Source: Sneathiella sp. (GTDB lineage: Bacteria; Pseudomonadota; Alphaproteobacteria; Sneathiellales; Sneathiellaceae). Taken from it: a DNA stretch of 64,000 nucleotides. Positions 18,574-27,297 of this stretch are shown one piece after another (the stretch's first letter is position 1; each line of letters begins with the position of its first letter). Below the pieces are notes generated by a model that ran no database searches, had not been told where the DNA came from, and worked only from the letters and a program-made list of their open reading frames with translations. The DNA lies in contig JAEPMY010000004.1 in NCBI GenBank assembly GCA_017643685.1, forward strand, positions 1-64,000. The letters are read 5' to 3'. The position numbers were made by a program, and so were the translations under genes.

Positions 18574-19182
18574 ATGGAAGTTATTTTTCTAATCGCGCTC
18601 TTTGCCTTGACCATGACCGGATCCCCTGGACCTGCGAATATGATCTTAATGGCGTCGGGCGCCCGATATGGATACCGAAAAAGCGTCTTTTTATTGCTGG
18701 GTACTATGACGGGGTTTCTCGTTGTGGGTATCAGCGTTGCCGCAGGCCTTGGCGCATTATTCAGCCTTTTCCCAGCTTTGCGCTATACTTTCCTGGGGCT
18801 TTCAGCAGCGTATATGCTGTACCTTGCCTATAAGATTGCTTTTTCGGATCCATCCCTTGCGGGCAGCAAAGCCCGTATTGGCTATAAGTCCGGCTTGCTG
18901 GTCCATATCCTAAACCCGAAAGCTTGGGCCATGCTCATCGCGGCTTATTCCCAATTTTCGGCGCCTGGATGGACATCGCTACAGCAATTTATGGTGCTGC
19001 AGGTTATCTTCGGGATTGTCGGCTTCAGCTCAAACTCACTATGGATTCTAGCAGGCGATGCCCTCAATCGATTTGTGCAAAACACTGATACCCTTCGTGC
19101 CATTAACAAGGGATTGGCGGTACTGATGCTTGCAGTTGTGACTTATTCGGTTATTCAAAGCGGCCTGATTGACAAGCTTTAA
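18574..19182 (+). CDS. LysE/RhtB-family amino-acid exporter
   Basis: Inner-membrane exporter of 202 residues with six hydrophobic segments. The start at MEVIFLIALFALTMTGSPGPANMILMASGARYGYRKS gives the usual family N-terminus (the SPGPN-like SPGPAN motif near residue 18); the 36 track residues before it lie in the operator region. It is divergent from a MocR regulator, a common arrangement for effector-induced export. Its 3' end overlaps the end of the convergent kinase gene by 4 bp. Confidence 0.9.
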   Translation: MEVIFLIALFALTMTGSPGPANMILMASGARYGYRKSVFLLLGTMTGFLVVGISVAAGLGALFSLFPALRYTFLGLSAAYMLYLAYKIAFSDPSLAGSKARIGYKSGLLVHILNPKAWAMLIAAYSQFSAPGWTSLQQFMVLQVIFGIVGFSSNSLWILAGDALNRFVQNTDTLRAINKGLAVLMLAVVTYSVIQSGLIDKL

Positions 19183-20999
19183 ACGGCTTGTCGGCCAGGT
19201 GCAGAAATACGGCTGCGTGGGAAGGTGACAATACAAGTGGTTCCAACGTCCAGTACACTTTGCAATTCAAAATGCCCCTGATGCATTTCAACAATCAATT
19301 GAACCAAAGTAAGACCGATACCGGTTCCTTCATTGGTGCGGGCGTAAGAGGTTTGCGCCTGCCCAAAACGTGACAAGACCGTAGGGATATCCTTTTCCGC
19401 GATCCCAACACCCGTATCGATAATTTTAATTTGCAGCTCACCTGAGTTAAGAAGGCTGGCACGCACGCTAACGGCACCGCCCGGCTTTGTGAATTTAACC
19501 GCGTTGGAGATCAAATTCACAAAAATCTGTTTCAAACGAGTTTCATCCGCAATCATTGTGGGAAGGTCCGCAGGAACCTCCATATTCAAGCTGACCTCAT
19601 TTTGGTCTGCCCGCACCGACAGCATTCTAAAACTGCTTTGAACAACATCGTGTAGGCGCACTTCCCGCTCATATAGTTGCATTTGGCCGGCTTCAATCTT
19701 TGCCACATCCAAAATGTCGTTAATCACGCGCAACAAATGCTCGCCCGCTGAATGAATGTCGTTGGAATAGTCTTTGTAATTTTCATGACCCAACTTACCA
19801 AATGCCTCGGTTCGAAGAATTTCAGAGAAACCGATCACAGCATTTAAAGGGGTCCGAAGCTCATGACTCATGTTGGCCAAAAACTCTGATTTCGCCCGGT
19901 TGGCAAATTCAGCTTCTTCCTTGGCACGACGAAGATTAATCTCCGCCTTCATCCGTTCATCTACATTGGTGAAAGTGCCCTCATGGAAAAGGATTTCTCC
20001 CTCTTCATTCTTCACTGGATGAGCGTTGATCTCTCCCCAGATCAGCTCTCCATCCTTACGGCGCCAACGATGAACTTCTCCAATCAGCACTTGTCCCTTG
20101 GATAGCAAATCAATGTGCGTTTTCGCGGTGGCTTGATCCACATATACCAACTGACCGAGAGTTTTTTCCTCTGCCATCATTTCTGCAGGACTATCGAAGC
20201 AGAGGATGCTTGCCAATGCAGGATTACAATTCAGCAGCATCCCCTTCCTATCGATTTGCAACACACCTTCAGTGGCATTTTCAAAAAGACGCCTATAGTT
20301 GAGCTCACTTTTCCCGAGTGCCTTCAAATCCTGTTGGCGGCGAAATGCCATGTACAAGAATCCGATTGAAGAGAAAATCGCAAAACCCAAAACAATCATC
20401 ATGTGATTATAGAAACGATCAAGCCTTTGGATTTGGGTGTTCATCTGCTGAACAGAGACGTGGTGGCTATAATCCCTATCCAATTCGATCCGCTCGACCA
20501 ACAAATTCAAGCGCTTCAGGATTTGCTCCATGATTAGCTCTTGATTATCACGAAATCCAATTTTTTGAATGAGATTGATGAAGAGCAAATCTTCTTCCAC
20601 GAAATCCTTGAGAAGTGCAAATTCCTTCATCCGGCCCTCATGTTTATGATCAACGGCAAGGACCCGTTCAGCAGTTGCAATGTCGCCCTGAAATTTAATG
20701 AGTTTCTTTTCAAGCTGCAAAATGACCGACATGGATTCGTCTGGCGTCAGCTCTGCATAATCTTGAAACAAGATCACATAATCCTCAAAAACATTGAGAC
20801 TACGATCAAGGAATTCAGAAATGTAGATGTCAGGCTCAGGCAGTTCTTTTCGAACAACGTCCGACGTTGCTTTTGCATAGTAATAAAGCACACCGACAGA
20901 CAGGATCACAAAGAGCCCAAGTCCCCAGAATATAAAAAATCCCGGATCGCGCCCTTTCACCCTAGATCTCCAAATCGGATTTAGCTTTCGTACTCCCAT
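19179..20999 (-). CDS. membrane-bound PAS sensor histidine kinase (orphan)
   Basis: 606 residues. A first membrane helix (about 20-42, FFIFWGLGLFVILSVGVLYYY) and a second (about 193-215) enclose a roughly 150-residue helical periplasmic domain. A PAS domain with PAC segment follows (NYRRLFENATEGVLQIDRKGMLLNCNPALASILCF), then a short linker, HisKA (NMSHELRTPLNAVIGFSEIL, phospho-His) and HATPase_c with N (NLISNAVKFT), G1 (DTGVGI) and G2 (GTGIGLTLV) boxes. No receiver domain and no response-regulator gene lie nearby, so its partner is elsewhere. The track start is a GTG three codons upstream. Confidence 0.92.
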   Translation of the reverse strand: MGVRKLNPIWRSRVKGRDPGFFIFWGLGLFVILSVGVLYYYAKATSDVVRKELPEPDIYISEFLDRSLNVFEDYVILFQDYAELTPDESMSVILQLEKKLIKFQGDIATAERVLAVDHKHEGRMKEFALLKDFVEEDLLFINLIQKIGFRDNQELIMEQILKRLNLLVERIELDRDYSHHVSVQQMNTQIQRLDRFYNHMMIVLGFAIFSSIGFLYMAFRRQQDLKALGKSELNYRRLFENATEGVLQIDRKGMLLNCNPALASILCFDSPAEMMAEEKTLGQLVYVDQATAKTHIDLLSKGQVLIGEVHRWRRKDGELIWGEINAHPVKNEEGEILFHEGTFTNVDERMKAEINLRRAKEEAEFANRAKSEFLANMSHELRTPLNAVIGFSEILRTEAFGKLGHENYKDYSNDIHSAGEHLLRVINDILDVAKIEAGQMQLYEREVRLHDVVQSSFRMLSVRADQNEVSLNMEVPADLPTMIADETRLKQIFVNLISNAVKFTKPGGAVSVRASLLNSGELQIKIIDTGVGIAEKDIPTVLSRFGQAQTSYARTNEGTGIGLTLVQLIVEMHQGHFELQSVLDVGTTCIVTFPRSRISAPGRQAV

Positions 21000-21170
21000 A
21001 CATATCACTTCAGCAATTGAACCACCGATTACGCCATTAACGCGGCTTTTCTCATAGTTCCGTTAAAACATTTCAATTTTACTAATATTTTGTAGTTGAT
21101 ACGTTTTTTACGCCACATTGGGTCTAAAAATTGCTAAAAATAAGCATGACGTTCAGATGAAAGGGAATAG

Positions 21171-21887
21171 ATGAAAATCTTGCTCCTACCGGGTCTTGAT
21201 GGAACAGGTCATTTATTCAGTCCGCTTGTTCAGCATTTACCCAAACAAAACTGCCAGATTATCCCGCTCCCAACATCAGGGGACCAATCATTTGATCACC
21301 AATTTCAGCATCTGAAAGATCACCTGCCTACAGATGATTTCATCCTATTGGCTGAATCCTTTTCAGGTCCAACCGCTGCAATGCTGGCAGCAAATCCCCC
21401 AGAAAATCTTAAAGGGATAATTTTCGTTGCAACCTTCTTAACCACTCCAAACCGCTTCCTAATTAAGGCCGCGATGACTGTCCCGGTCCCTAAATTGCTA
21501 AACCTGCCGGGCGCGAGGACGTTTCTTAAATATGGATTTTTAAGGCAAAATGAAGATGGAACAGATGAGGTACTGCTTCATCAAACACTGAAAATTCTTG
21601 ATCCGACCCTGATCCACAAGCGATTGATCGCCCTAACGCAGATCCCGAAATTTGATTTCCTCTGCCCCATCCCCGCACTGTATCTACGGGCCACTCACGA
21701 CACCATTGTGCCGGGCAATAAGCAAGCGGTCTTCCGACAGCATTTTCCCAACCTCACAACTAAACCGTTGCAAACCACGCACCTGATTTTGCAAACAAAG
21801 CCAAAACAATGCGCGCTGATAATCAAAGAGTTTATGAGAGAATTGGTGGGCCCGGCAGGACTCGAACCTGCGACCAGACCGTTATGA
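21171..21887 (+). CDS. alpha/beta hydrolase; 3' end runs antisense into a tRNA gene
   Basis: Small esterase-like alpha/beta hydrolase (238 residues as read). The oxyanion segment LLPGLDGTGHLF is at the N-terminus, the nucleophile elbow is the variant LAESFSGPTA near residue 66, the acid is in RATHDTIVP near 175 and the His in TTHLILQ near 202. Substrate unknown. GAAAGGGAATAG serves as RBS. The last 15 residues (ELVGPAGLEPATRPL) are the translation of the opposite strand of the tRNA below; this string is a familiar artefact in annotated proteins. The frame has no earlier stop, so the overlap is real in this sequence, but the native fold should end near residue 220. Confidence 0.8.
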   Translation: MKILLLPGLDGTGHLFSPLVQHLPKQNCQIIPLPTSGDQSFDHQFQHLKDHLPTDDFILLAESFSGPTAAMLAANPPENLKGIIFVATFLTTPNRFLIKAAMTVPVPKLLNLPGARTFLKYGFLRQNEDGTDEVLLHQTLKILDPTLIHKRLIALTQIPKFDFLCPIPALYLRATHDTIVPGNKQAVFRQHFPNLTTKPLQTTHLILQTKPKQCALIIKEFMRELVGPAGLEPATRPL

Positions 21888-21920
21888 GCGGTCGGCTCTA
21901 ACCAACTGAGCTACAGGCCC
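21844..21920 (-). tRNA. tRNA with CAU anticodon (tRNA-Ile2 or elongator tRNA-Met)
   Basis: 77 nt cloverleaf. Acceptor GGGCCTG pairs with CGGGCCC; D arm GCTCAGTTGGTTAGAGC; anticodon arm GACCG-CTCATAA-CGGTC with anticodon CAT; T arm GCAGG-TTCGAGT-CCTGC; discriminator A and an encoded CCA. It is not the initiator, since the three G:C pairs next to the anticodon loop and the 1-72 mismatch are absent. Distinguishing Ile2 (lysidine-modified) from elongator Met needs a model such as TFAM; I lean slightly to Ile2. Confidence 0.95.
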
Positions 21921-22077
21921 ACCGATGTGCCATGCGGCACAGGTTAAACGCTTATAAAGCGCTTCTGTGACTTATTACCCTGTCCCGAGAAGAGAAGCAA
22001 TTGGCTTCCTGAATATTTGGTGATTTTTTATATTCCCTGTAGGCTGAGCGAAACATAAAAAAAATAAGGGGAGGAAA

Positions 22078-22533
22078 ATGACCCAAATTAACTTCAAACG
22101 GCGCACCAACGGCCATCCTTATGCAAACATCATCCAACGATATTACGACGCCTGTAACACCGGTGATACGGACCTGTTTTTGGAGACGCTGCATCCTGAA
22201 ATGACCCACTATTATGTGGACGCAAAACCGACAGTAGGGCGCGATACACTGATTTCCCGCTGGAAGAAGAGTAACGAGTTGCTCAAAGCGTTCTGGACGA
22301 TGGATCACATCATTGTACAGGATAATGAAGCGGTTATTGAGTGGAGTATGGTCTGGACACCGCCAGACACCCAAAAGGAAGAAATCCTTCGCGGCACTGA
22401 ATGGTACATTTTCGACGGCGATAAAATTTTGGAAATCAGATCATTCCATAACAACCATCGCCGCGCATCCCCAGCTAATCGGGAGCTACAAGGCTATGAT
22501 TATGATGGTCGTGGATATCCTCAGCAGCCATAA
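22078..22533 (+). CDS. NTF2-like (SnoaL-type) protein
   Basis: 151 residues with the cone-shaped NTF2-like pattern: helix IIQRYYDACNTGDTDLFLETLHPEMTHYYVD, then strands with alternating hydrophobics ending in GTEWYIFDGDKILEIRSFHN. Members include polyketide cyclases, dehydratases and ligand-binding proteins; no catalytic Asp/His pair can be assigned safely, so the role is open. It has a very strong RBS (GGGGAGGAAA directly before ATG), which includes the GGGAGG sequence discussed under the sRNA findings. It is monocistronic and ends at a bidirectional terminator shared with rpoD. Confidence 0.8.
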   Translation: MTQINFKRRTNGHPYANIIQRYYDACNTGDTDLFLETLHPEMTHYYVDAKPTVGRDTLISRWKKSNELLKAFWTMDHIIVQDNEAVIEWSMVWTPPDTQKEEILRGTEWYIFDGDKILEIRSFHNNHRRASPANRELQGYDYDGRGYPQQP

Positions 22534-22535
22534 AA

Positions 22536-22559
22536 AAAAGCGGCCAGATGGCCGCTTTT
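22536..22559. terminator. bidirectional intrinsic terminator (NTF2-like gene / rpoD)
   Basis: AAAAGCGGCC-AGAT-GGCCGCTTTT, a 10-bp stem with A run and T run on either side, between convergent genes. Confidence 0.9.
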
Positions 22560-22578
22560 CATTTCTTGTTCCGAGACA

Positions 22579-24612
22579 TCAGGTATCCAGGAAGCTCCGC
22601 AGTTTACGAGAGCGGCTTGGATGCTTCAATTTACGAAGTGCTTTCGCCTCAATCTGACGAATACGTTCACGTGTAACGGAGAACTGCTGACCAACCTCTT
22701 CCAAAGTGTGGTCAGTGTTCATACCGATACCAAACCGCATCCGCAGGACCCGCTCTTCACGTGGCGTCAAAGATGCCAGAACGCGAGTTGTCGTCTCCCG
22801 AAGGTTAGACTGAATCGCAGCATCAAGTGGCTGAACCGCATTTTCGTCCTGAATAAAGTCACCAAGGTGGCTATCTTCCTCGTCCCCAATTGGGGTTTCA
22901 AGGCTAATCGGCTCTTTGGCGATTTTCATCACTTTGCGAACTTTCTCAAGCGGCATACCCAACTTGACAGCAAGCTCCTCAGGTGTTGGCTCCCGTCCAA
23001 TTTCGTGCAGCATCTGACGGCTTGTCCGAACCAGCTTATTGATCGTTTCGATCATATGGACTGGGATACGAATTGTCCGTGCCTGATCCGCAATGGAGCG
23101 AGTAATCGCCTGACGGATCCACCATGTCGCATAAGTGGAGAATTTGTAACCACGGCGATATTCAAACTTATCAACCGCCTTCATCAGGCCGATGTTACCT
23201 TCCTGAATAAGGTCAAGGAACTGAAGCCCGCGGTTTGTATATTTCTTCGCGATAGAAATCACCAAACGCAGGTTCGCCTCAACCATTTCTTTCTTGGCGC
23301 GGCTTGCTTCACGTTCGCCTGTCTGAACGGTACTTACGATGCGGCGGAATTCTGTCATTGGCATACCAAACTCAGAAGAAATCTTGATGATCTCACTCCG
23401 AATTTCGTTAATGCCCTCTTCCTCTTTATTGGTGAAGTCGGCCCAGCCTTTAGCTTTCAGCTTGGAGACTTTCTCAATCCATCCTGGCTCCAGCTCGGAA
23501 CCGAAGTAGTTTTCGAGGAAACTAGCCCGAGACACTTTGTGACGCTCTGCCAAGCGCAGCAGTTTGCCTTCAAGGCTCATCAAGCGGCGGTTAATACCGT
23601 ACAACTGGTCGACCAGCGCCTCGATGCGGTTGTTGGTCAAATGAACATCGTCCATCAACTTAACCAACTCACCTTTTAACTTTTCATACTTCTTCTCCTG
23701 CGCTTTTGGAATAACTTCATCTTCCAGCGCTGCATTCAGGCGAGCTTCCTGCAATTTATGGAGTTTCTTGTATGTTTTCGCAATCTCGTCAAAACGCTCA
23801 AAAACCTGTGGTTTCAGCGTTTCTTCCAAAGCAGCGAGAGACATGGTGTTTTCTTCGGCATCGTCACCATCGTCGTCATCGTCTTCTTCACGATTTACTG
23901 GATTGCCTTCTTCATCATACTCTTCTTCAGACTCATTCTCACTGTCGTCGTCATCAAGACCGGCCGCTGGAAGATCGTCTTCGCTTTCTTCATCATAGCC
24001 TTCTTGCAACGCTTTTTCAGCAGCGGCGCCAGCACCGTAAGTGGCGTCCAGATCAATCACATCACGCAGCAGAAGTTGCTCTTGCAACATCAACTCACGC
24101 CAGTTCAGGATCGCCCGAATAGTCAGTGGACTTTCACAGATCGCGCCGATCATCTTGCCGCGGCCAGCTTCGATCCGCTTGGCGATGGCAATCTCACCTT
24201 CACGAGAAAGCAGCTCAACGGTGCCCATTTCCCGCAGGTACATCCGCACGGGATCATCCGTCCGGTCACCAGTCGTTGTCGCCTTTTCTGGCGCTTTCTC
24301 TACCGGTGCATCGTTATCATCATCGTCGTCGTCATCGTCGTTGGAGTTACCAGCATCTTCGCCAGCTTCTTCATTTTCAACAACATTGATACCCATCTCT
24401 GATAGCAGCGACATGGTATCTTCAATTTGCTCAGATGACATCTGGTCTTGCGGCAAAACCTCGTTCAGTTCATCGAACGTGACGAAGCCTTTTTCCTTCG
24501 CCTTGGCCAGCATTTTTTTAACTGCCGCCTGCGAGGCATCAATCAAAGGGCTATCGGGAGCATCTTCTCTCTGATCAGTTGCTTCTGAAGCCTCTGCGCC
24601 TTTAAGTGCCAT
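22579..24612 (-). CDS. rpoD: RNA polymerase primary sigma factor RpoD (sigma-70)
   Basis: 677 residues. Region 1.1 is at the N-terminus, then an Asp-rich tract ([11 protein letters not shown]), region 1.2 ([31 protein letters not shown]), a long acidic non-conserved region with several Asp/Glu runs, region 2 ([34 protein letters not shown] and the -10-recognising [17 protein letters not shown]), region 3, and region 4 ([37 protein letters not shown]). AGGAG precedes the ATG. It is last in the yqeY-dnaG-rpoD order. The plus-strand ORFs here, up to 352 aa, are shadows. Confidence 0.98.
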   Translation of the reverse strand: MALKGAEASEATDQREDAPDSPLIDASQAAVKKMLAKAKEKGFVTFDELNEVLPQDQMSSEQIEDTMSLLSEMGINVVENEEAGEDAGNSNDDDDDDDDNDAPVEKAPEKATTTGDRTDDPVRMYLREMGTVELLSREGEIAIAKRIEAGRGKMIGAICESPLTIRAILNWRELMLQEQLLLRDVIDLDATYGAGAAAEKALQEGYDEESEDDLPAAGLDDDDSENESEEEYDEEGNPVNREEDDDDDGDDAEENTMSLAALEETLKPQVFERFDEIAKTYKKLHKLQEARLNAALEDEVIPKAQEKKYEKLKGELVKLMDDVHLTNNRIEALVDQLYGINRRLMSLEGKLLRLAERHKVSRASFLENYFGSELEPGWIEKVSKLKAKGWADFTNKEEEGINEIRSEIIKISSEFGMPMTEFRRIVSTVQTGEREASRAKKEMVEANLRLVISIAKKYTNRGLQFLDLIQEGNIGLMKAVDKFEYRRGYKFSTYATWWIRQAITRSIADQARTIRIPVHMIETINKLVRTSRQMLHEIGREPTPEELAVKLGMPLEKVRKVMKIAKEPISLETPIGDEEDSHLGDFIQDENAVQPLDAAIQSNLRETTTRVLASLTPREERVLRMRFGIGMNTDHTLEEVGQQFSVTRERIRQIEAKALRKLKHPSRSRKLRSFLDT

Positions 24613-24679
24613 ATAGATATTACTCCTGGGTTTCCGCTTTTCCGCCTTCCCCTAAGACGTAAAAGGGATCAATTCCTGA

Positions 24680-26569
24680 TTAAAAGCCGCTACTGCGACC
24701 AGATGCGACGCCATAACCGTCAAGATCCGCTTCATTCCCTTCGGCTTCGCGCAAAGCCTTCTGTGCCATTTTTAAGCGGTCGAGGTTTTCTGACGTCAAA
24801 TCTTCTCCTAATAATTTTTCCGCTAACTCAACTTCGTCTTGCAGCAGTTTCCGTTTTCGGCGCGCAAGTAGATGTCGCCACCCCTGACGTGCATCTTCGA
24901 ACGCTGCGTCTTTCCCTGCAAACCAATCCAGATCTCCCTGCGCCGATTTCTCGAGCTCACCAATCTGCTGAGAAAATCCTCGCTGGTTTAAGTGGTGCTT
25001 TAACCCCTCTTCGTCAAGATCTGATTCGGAAGAGGCAATTTCTATGATTGCACGATGCACCCTGTCAAGCGCTGGTGAAGTCAGGCGAAGTGCCGCAAAT
25101 TCATCAAACTCATTTTCGAGGATTTTTGGGTGATTTATCACGGTTAGAACCAATAAATCACCGCCGCGCCCGTCTCCGCCCCTCTGCGGATTTGAAGAAC
25201 GCAGTTGGCGTTTCTGACCATTAAATCCGCTTTGATTCGCGAATCGCTTATTTTGATTCGCTTTTTTATCCGATTTCTTAAAACCGGAATACGACTGCCG
25301 AGACTGCCGCCCCCACTCCCACAGACGGTTTTTGAAATAACGCTGATAATAATTTTGGACGGTCCCATCTTGAATTTGCGCAACCACCTGACCGAGCGAA
25401 GCCTCCAGCGCGGCTTTCTGCTCTGGCGTCTCAAGCGCGCGACCTTCCAATTCCCTCTCCCACAATAGATCAGAAAGTGGTTTCGCTTGAGCCAGCAAGT
25501 CTTGCATCGCTTGCGCCCCTTGGGATTTCAGCAAATCATCAGGATCCTGCCCATCAGGCAGTAAAACAAAACGAAGCGAATGGCCGGGTTTTAGCAACGG
25601 CAGCGCCCGCTCAGCCGCCCGTCCGGCGGCGCGAATACCGGCCGCATCACCATCCAGACATAAAACCGGCTCTGGAGCCATTTTCCAAAGGATCTGAAGT
25701 TGTTCCTCTGTGACCGCGGTGCCAAGTGGTGCCACCGCATGCTCAAACCCAAAAGAGGCGAGCGCAATCACATCCATATAACCTTCGGCCACGAGGATCT
25801 GCCCCGCGTCAAACGCCTTAGGCCGTGCGTTCGCCATGTTATACAGCACCCGCCCTTTATGGAATAAAGGCGTATCGGGGGAATTAAGGTATTTTGCGGG
25901 CGCATCGCCGAGCGCCCGTCCCCCGAAGGCAATTACACGGCCACGTGCATCCGTGATCGGGAACATGAGACGGTCTCGAAACCGATCATAAGTATCTCGC
26001 CCATCGTCAGGTTTAATAATGAGCCCAGCTTCAAGCAGCAACGCTTCAGGAATTTTCCGCGACAGCATGGCCTCTTTTAAAGCCGTGCGAGAATTAGGAG
26101 CAAATCCCAATCGAAAGAACTTCTGCGCCTCCAAATTCATTTGGCGGTTTTCAAGATATTGCCGCGCATGCAATCCGCTTTGAGTGGAAAGCTGGGCGGT
26201 GTACCATTGGGCGGCAGCTTCCATAACCTCATGAAGGGTCGCAGATTTTTCACGCCTGGCGCGTTCTTGCGGACGCTCCACCGGCATTTGCATCCCCGCC
26301 ATGTCGGCAAGACGCTCTATCGCTTCTCTGAAATTCAGGCCTTCGGTTTGCTTAACAAACTCGACCTGATCTCCATGTGCCCCGCATCCGAAGCAATGGT
26401 AGAAGCCTTTTTCCTCATTTACAGTGAAAGACGGCGTTTTTTCGTTATGAAATGGACATAAACCGCTAAACTCGCGCCCTTTTTTAACAAGCTTTGTTCG
26501 CCGTCCGATAAGCTCGCTCAGACTGACCCGATTTCTAATCTCATCCAGAAATTGTGGCGGGAAAGCCAT
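24680..26569 (-). CDS. dnaG: DNA primase DnaG
   Basis: Synthesises RNA primers for replication. 629 residues: N-terminal CHC2 zinc finger (CPFHNEKTPSF then CFGCGAHGD, about residues 38-66), primase core, TOPRIM domain with the metal-binding EGYMDVIALASFG (about 260) and LCLDGDAAG (about 305), and a helical C-terminal DnaB-interaction domain. A low-complexity basic linker (KKSDKKANQNKRFANQSG) precedes that domain. It is 67 bp upstream of rpoD on the same strand, with a hairpin between it and yqeY. Confidence 0.98.
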   Translation of the reverse strand: MAFPPQFLDEIRNRVSLSELIGRRTKLVKKGREFSGLCPFHNEKTPSFTVNEEKGFYHCFGCGAHGDQVEFVKQTEGLNFREAIERLADMAGMQMPVERPQERARREKSATLHEVMEAAAQWYTAQLSTQSGLHARQYLENRQMNLEAQKFFRLGFAPNSRTALKEAMLSRKIPEALLLEAGLIIKPDDGRDTYDRFRDRLMFPITDARGRVIAFGGRALGDAPAKYLNSPDTPLFHKGRVLYNMANARPKAFDAGQILVAEGYMDVIALASFGFEHAVAPLGTAVTEEQLQILWKMAPEPVLCLDGDAAGIRAAGRAAERALPLLKPGHSLRFVLLPDGQDPDDLLKSQGAQAMQDLLAQAKPLSDLLWERELEGRALETPEQKAALEASLGQVVAQIQDGTVQNYYQRYFKNRLWEWGRQSRQSYSGFKKSDKKANQNKRFANQSGFNGQKRQLRSSNPQRGGDGRGGDLLVLTVINHPKILENEFDEFAALRLTSPALDRVHRAIIEIASSESDLDEEGLKHHLNQRGFSQQIGELEKSAQGDLDWFAGKDAAFEDARQGWRHLLARRKRKLLQDEVELAEKLLGEDLTSENLDRLKMAQKALREAEGNEADLDGYGVASGRSSGF

Positions 26570-26591
26570 TATTTACCTCTGTCCAAGGAAA

Positions 26592-26613
26592 GGGGCGAGG
26601 ATTATCTCGCCCC
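26592..26613 (-). terminator. weak terminator or attenuator between yqeY and dnaG
   Basis: GGGGCGAG and CTCGCCCC form an 8-bp GC-rich stem with a 6-base loop, 11 bp after the yqeY stop and 22 bp before the dnaG start. The minus-strand tail is only TTTCCTTGG, suggesting partial termination. Confidence 0.55.
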
Positions 26614-26624
26614 AAGTTTCAAGT

Positions 26625-27083
26625 TCAAGCGCTCAGTGCTGCTTTGACCAGCCCGCTTGCTTTGGCAAAATCCATGCGTCCTGTGTATTTATCTTTCAGA
26701 GCGCCCATGGTTTTACCCATGTCTTTCAAACCTTCAGCACCAATCTCACCGATTGTGTTCTGAATGGCTTCTTTCATCTCGGCTTCATCAAACTGCTTTG
26801 GCAGGAAATCAGAGATGATTTCAATCTCGTCTTGTTCGGCCTGCGCCAGATCGTCCCGACCGCCTTCTTTATAGGCAACAATTGAATCTCTGCGTTGGCG
26901 CACCATAGTTGTGAGCATCTGAAGAATTTCAGTATCACTGATTCCTTCATCAGAGCCTCCCTCCCGTGCAGCAATATCACGATCGTGGAGCGTTGCTGAA
27001 ATCAATCTCAAAGTGGAGAGTTTCCGCTTATCTTTTGATTTCATGGCCTCTTTTAAAGAGTCCTTAAGTTGAGTACGTAGCAT
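26625..27083 (-). CDS. yqeY: GatB/YqeY domain protein
   Basis: 152 residues, the usual length. The N-terminus MLRTQLKDSLKEAMKSKDKRKLSTLRLISATL and the C-terminal GEIGAEGLKDMGKTMGALKDKYTGRMDFAKASGLVKAAL are characteristic; the C-terminal half resembles the tail of GatB, a tRNA-amidotransferase subunit. The exact role is unknown, possibly tRNA-linked. Its place ahead of dnaG-rpoD in alphaproteobacteria corresponds to that of rpsU in enterics. It is divergent from carA. Confidence 0.93.
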   Translation of the reverse strand: MLRTQLKDSLKEAMKSKDKRKLSTLRLISATLHDRDIAAREGGSDEGISDTEILQMLTTMVRQRRDSIVAYKEGGRDDLAQAEQDEIEIISDFLPKQFDEAEMKEAIQNTIGEIGAEGLKDMGKTMGALKDKYTGRMDFAKASGLVKAALSA

Positions 27084-27201
27084 ATTCCTACAAATTCGTT
27101 ATGAAACAAAGGAGCCATACTAACCGAAGCCATTCCGATAAGCAATCAAAATAATTTCCGTAAGTCATTGATTTTAAAGAGAAATTTACAACATCTATTA
27201 C

Positions 27202-27230
27202 TTGACGCTGAAACATCTTTCCCCTATTGT
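27202..27230 (+). promoter_or_regulatory. sigma-70 promoter of carAB
   Basis: -35 TTGACG (27202-27207), 17-bp spacer, -10 TATTGT (27225-27230). The -35 TTG is the very codon the ORF track took as the carA start, which supports the later ATG at 27298. The predicted leader is about 60 nt. Confidence 0.7.
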
Positions 27231-27297
27231 CGCGTTCCAATATTTCAATGGCGGAAGGAATGAGGTCCAGCGATTATCGCAGGGGGCCCCTATAGGC

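Noticed and set aside
22621-24402. Plus-strand ORFs of 352 and 214 aa opposite rpoD
   Set aside because: Antisense shadows; Phe/Ile/Val-rich stretches arise from the complement of the acidic RpoD tracts.
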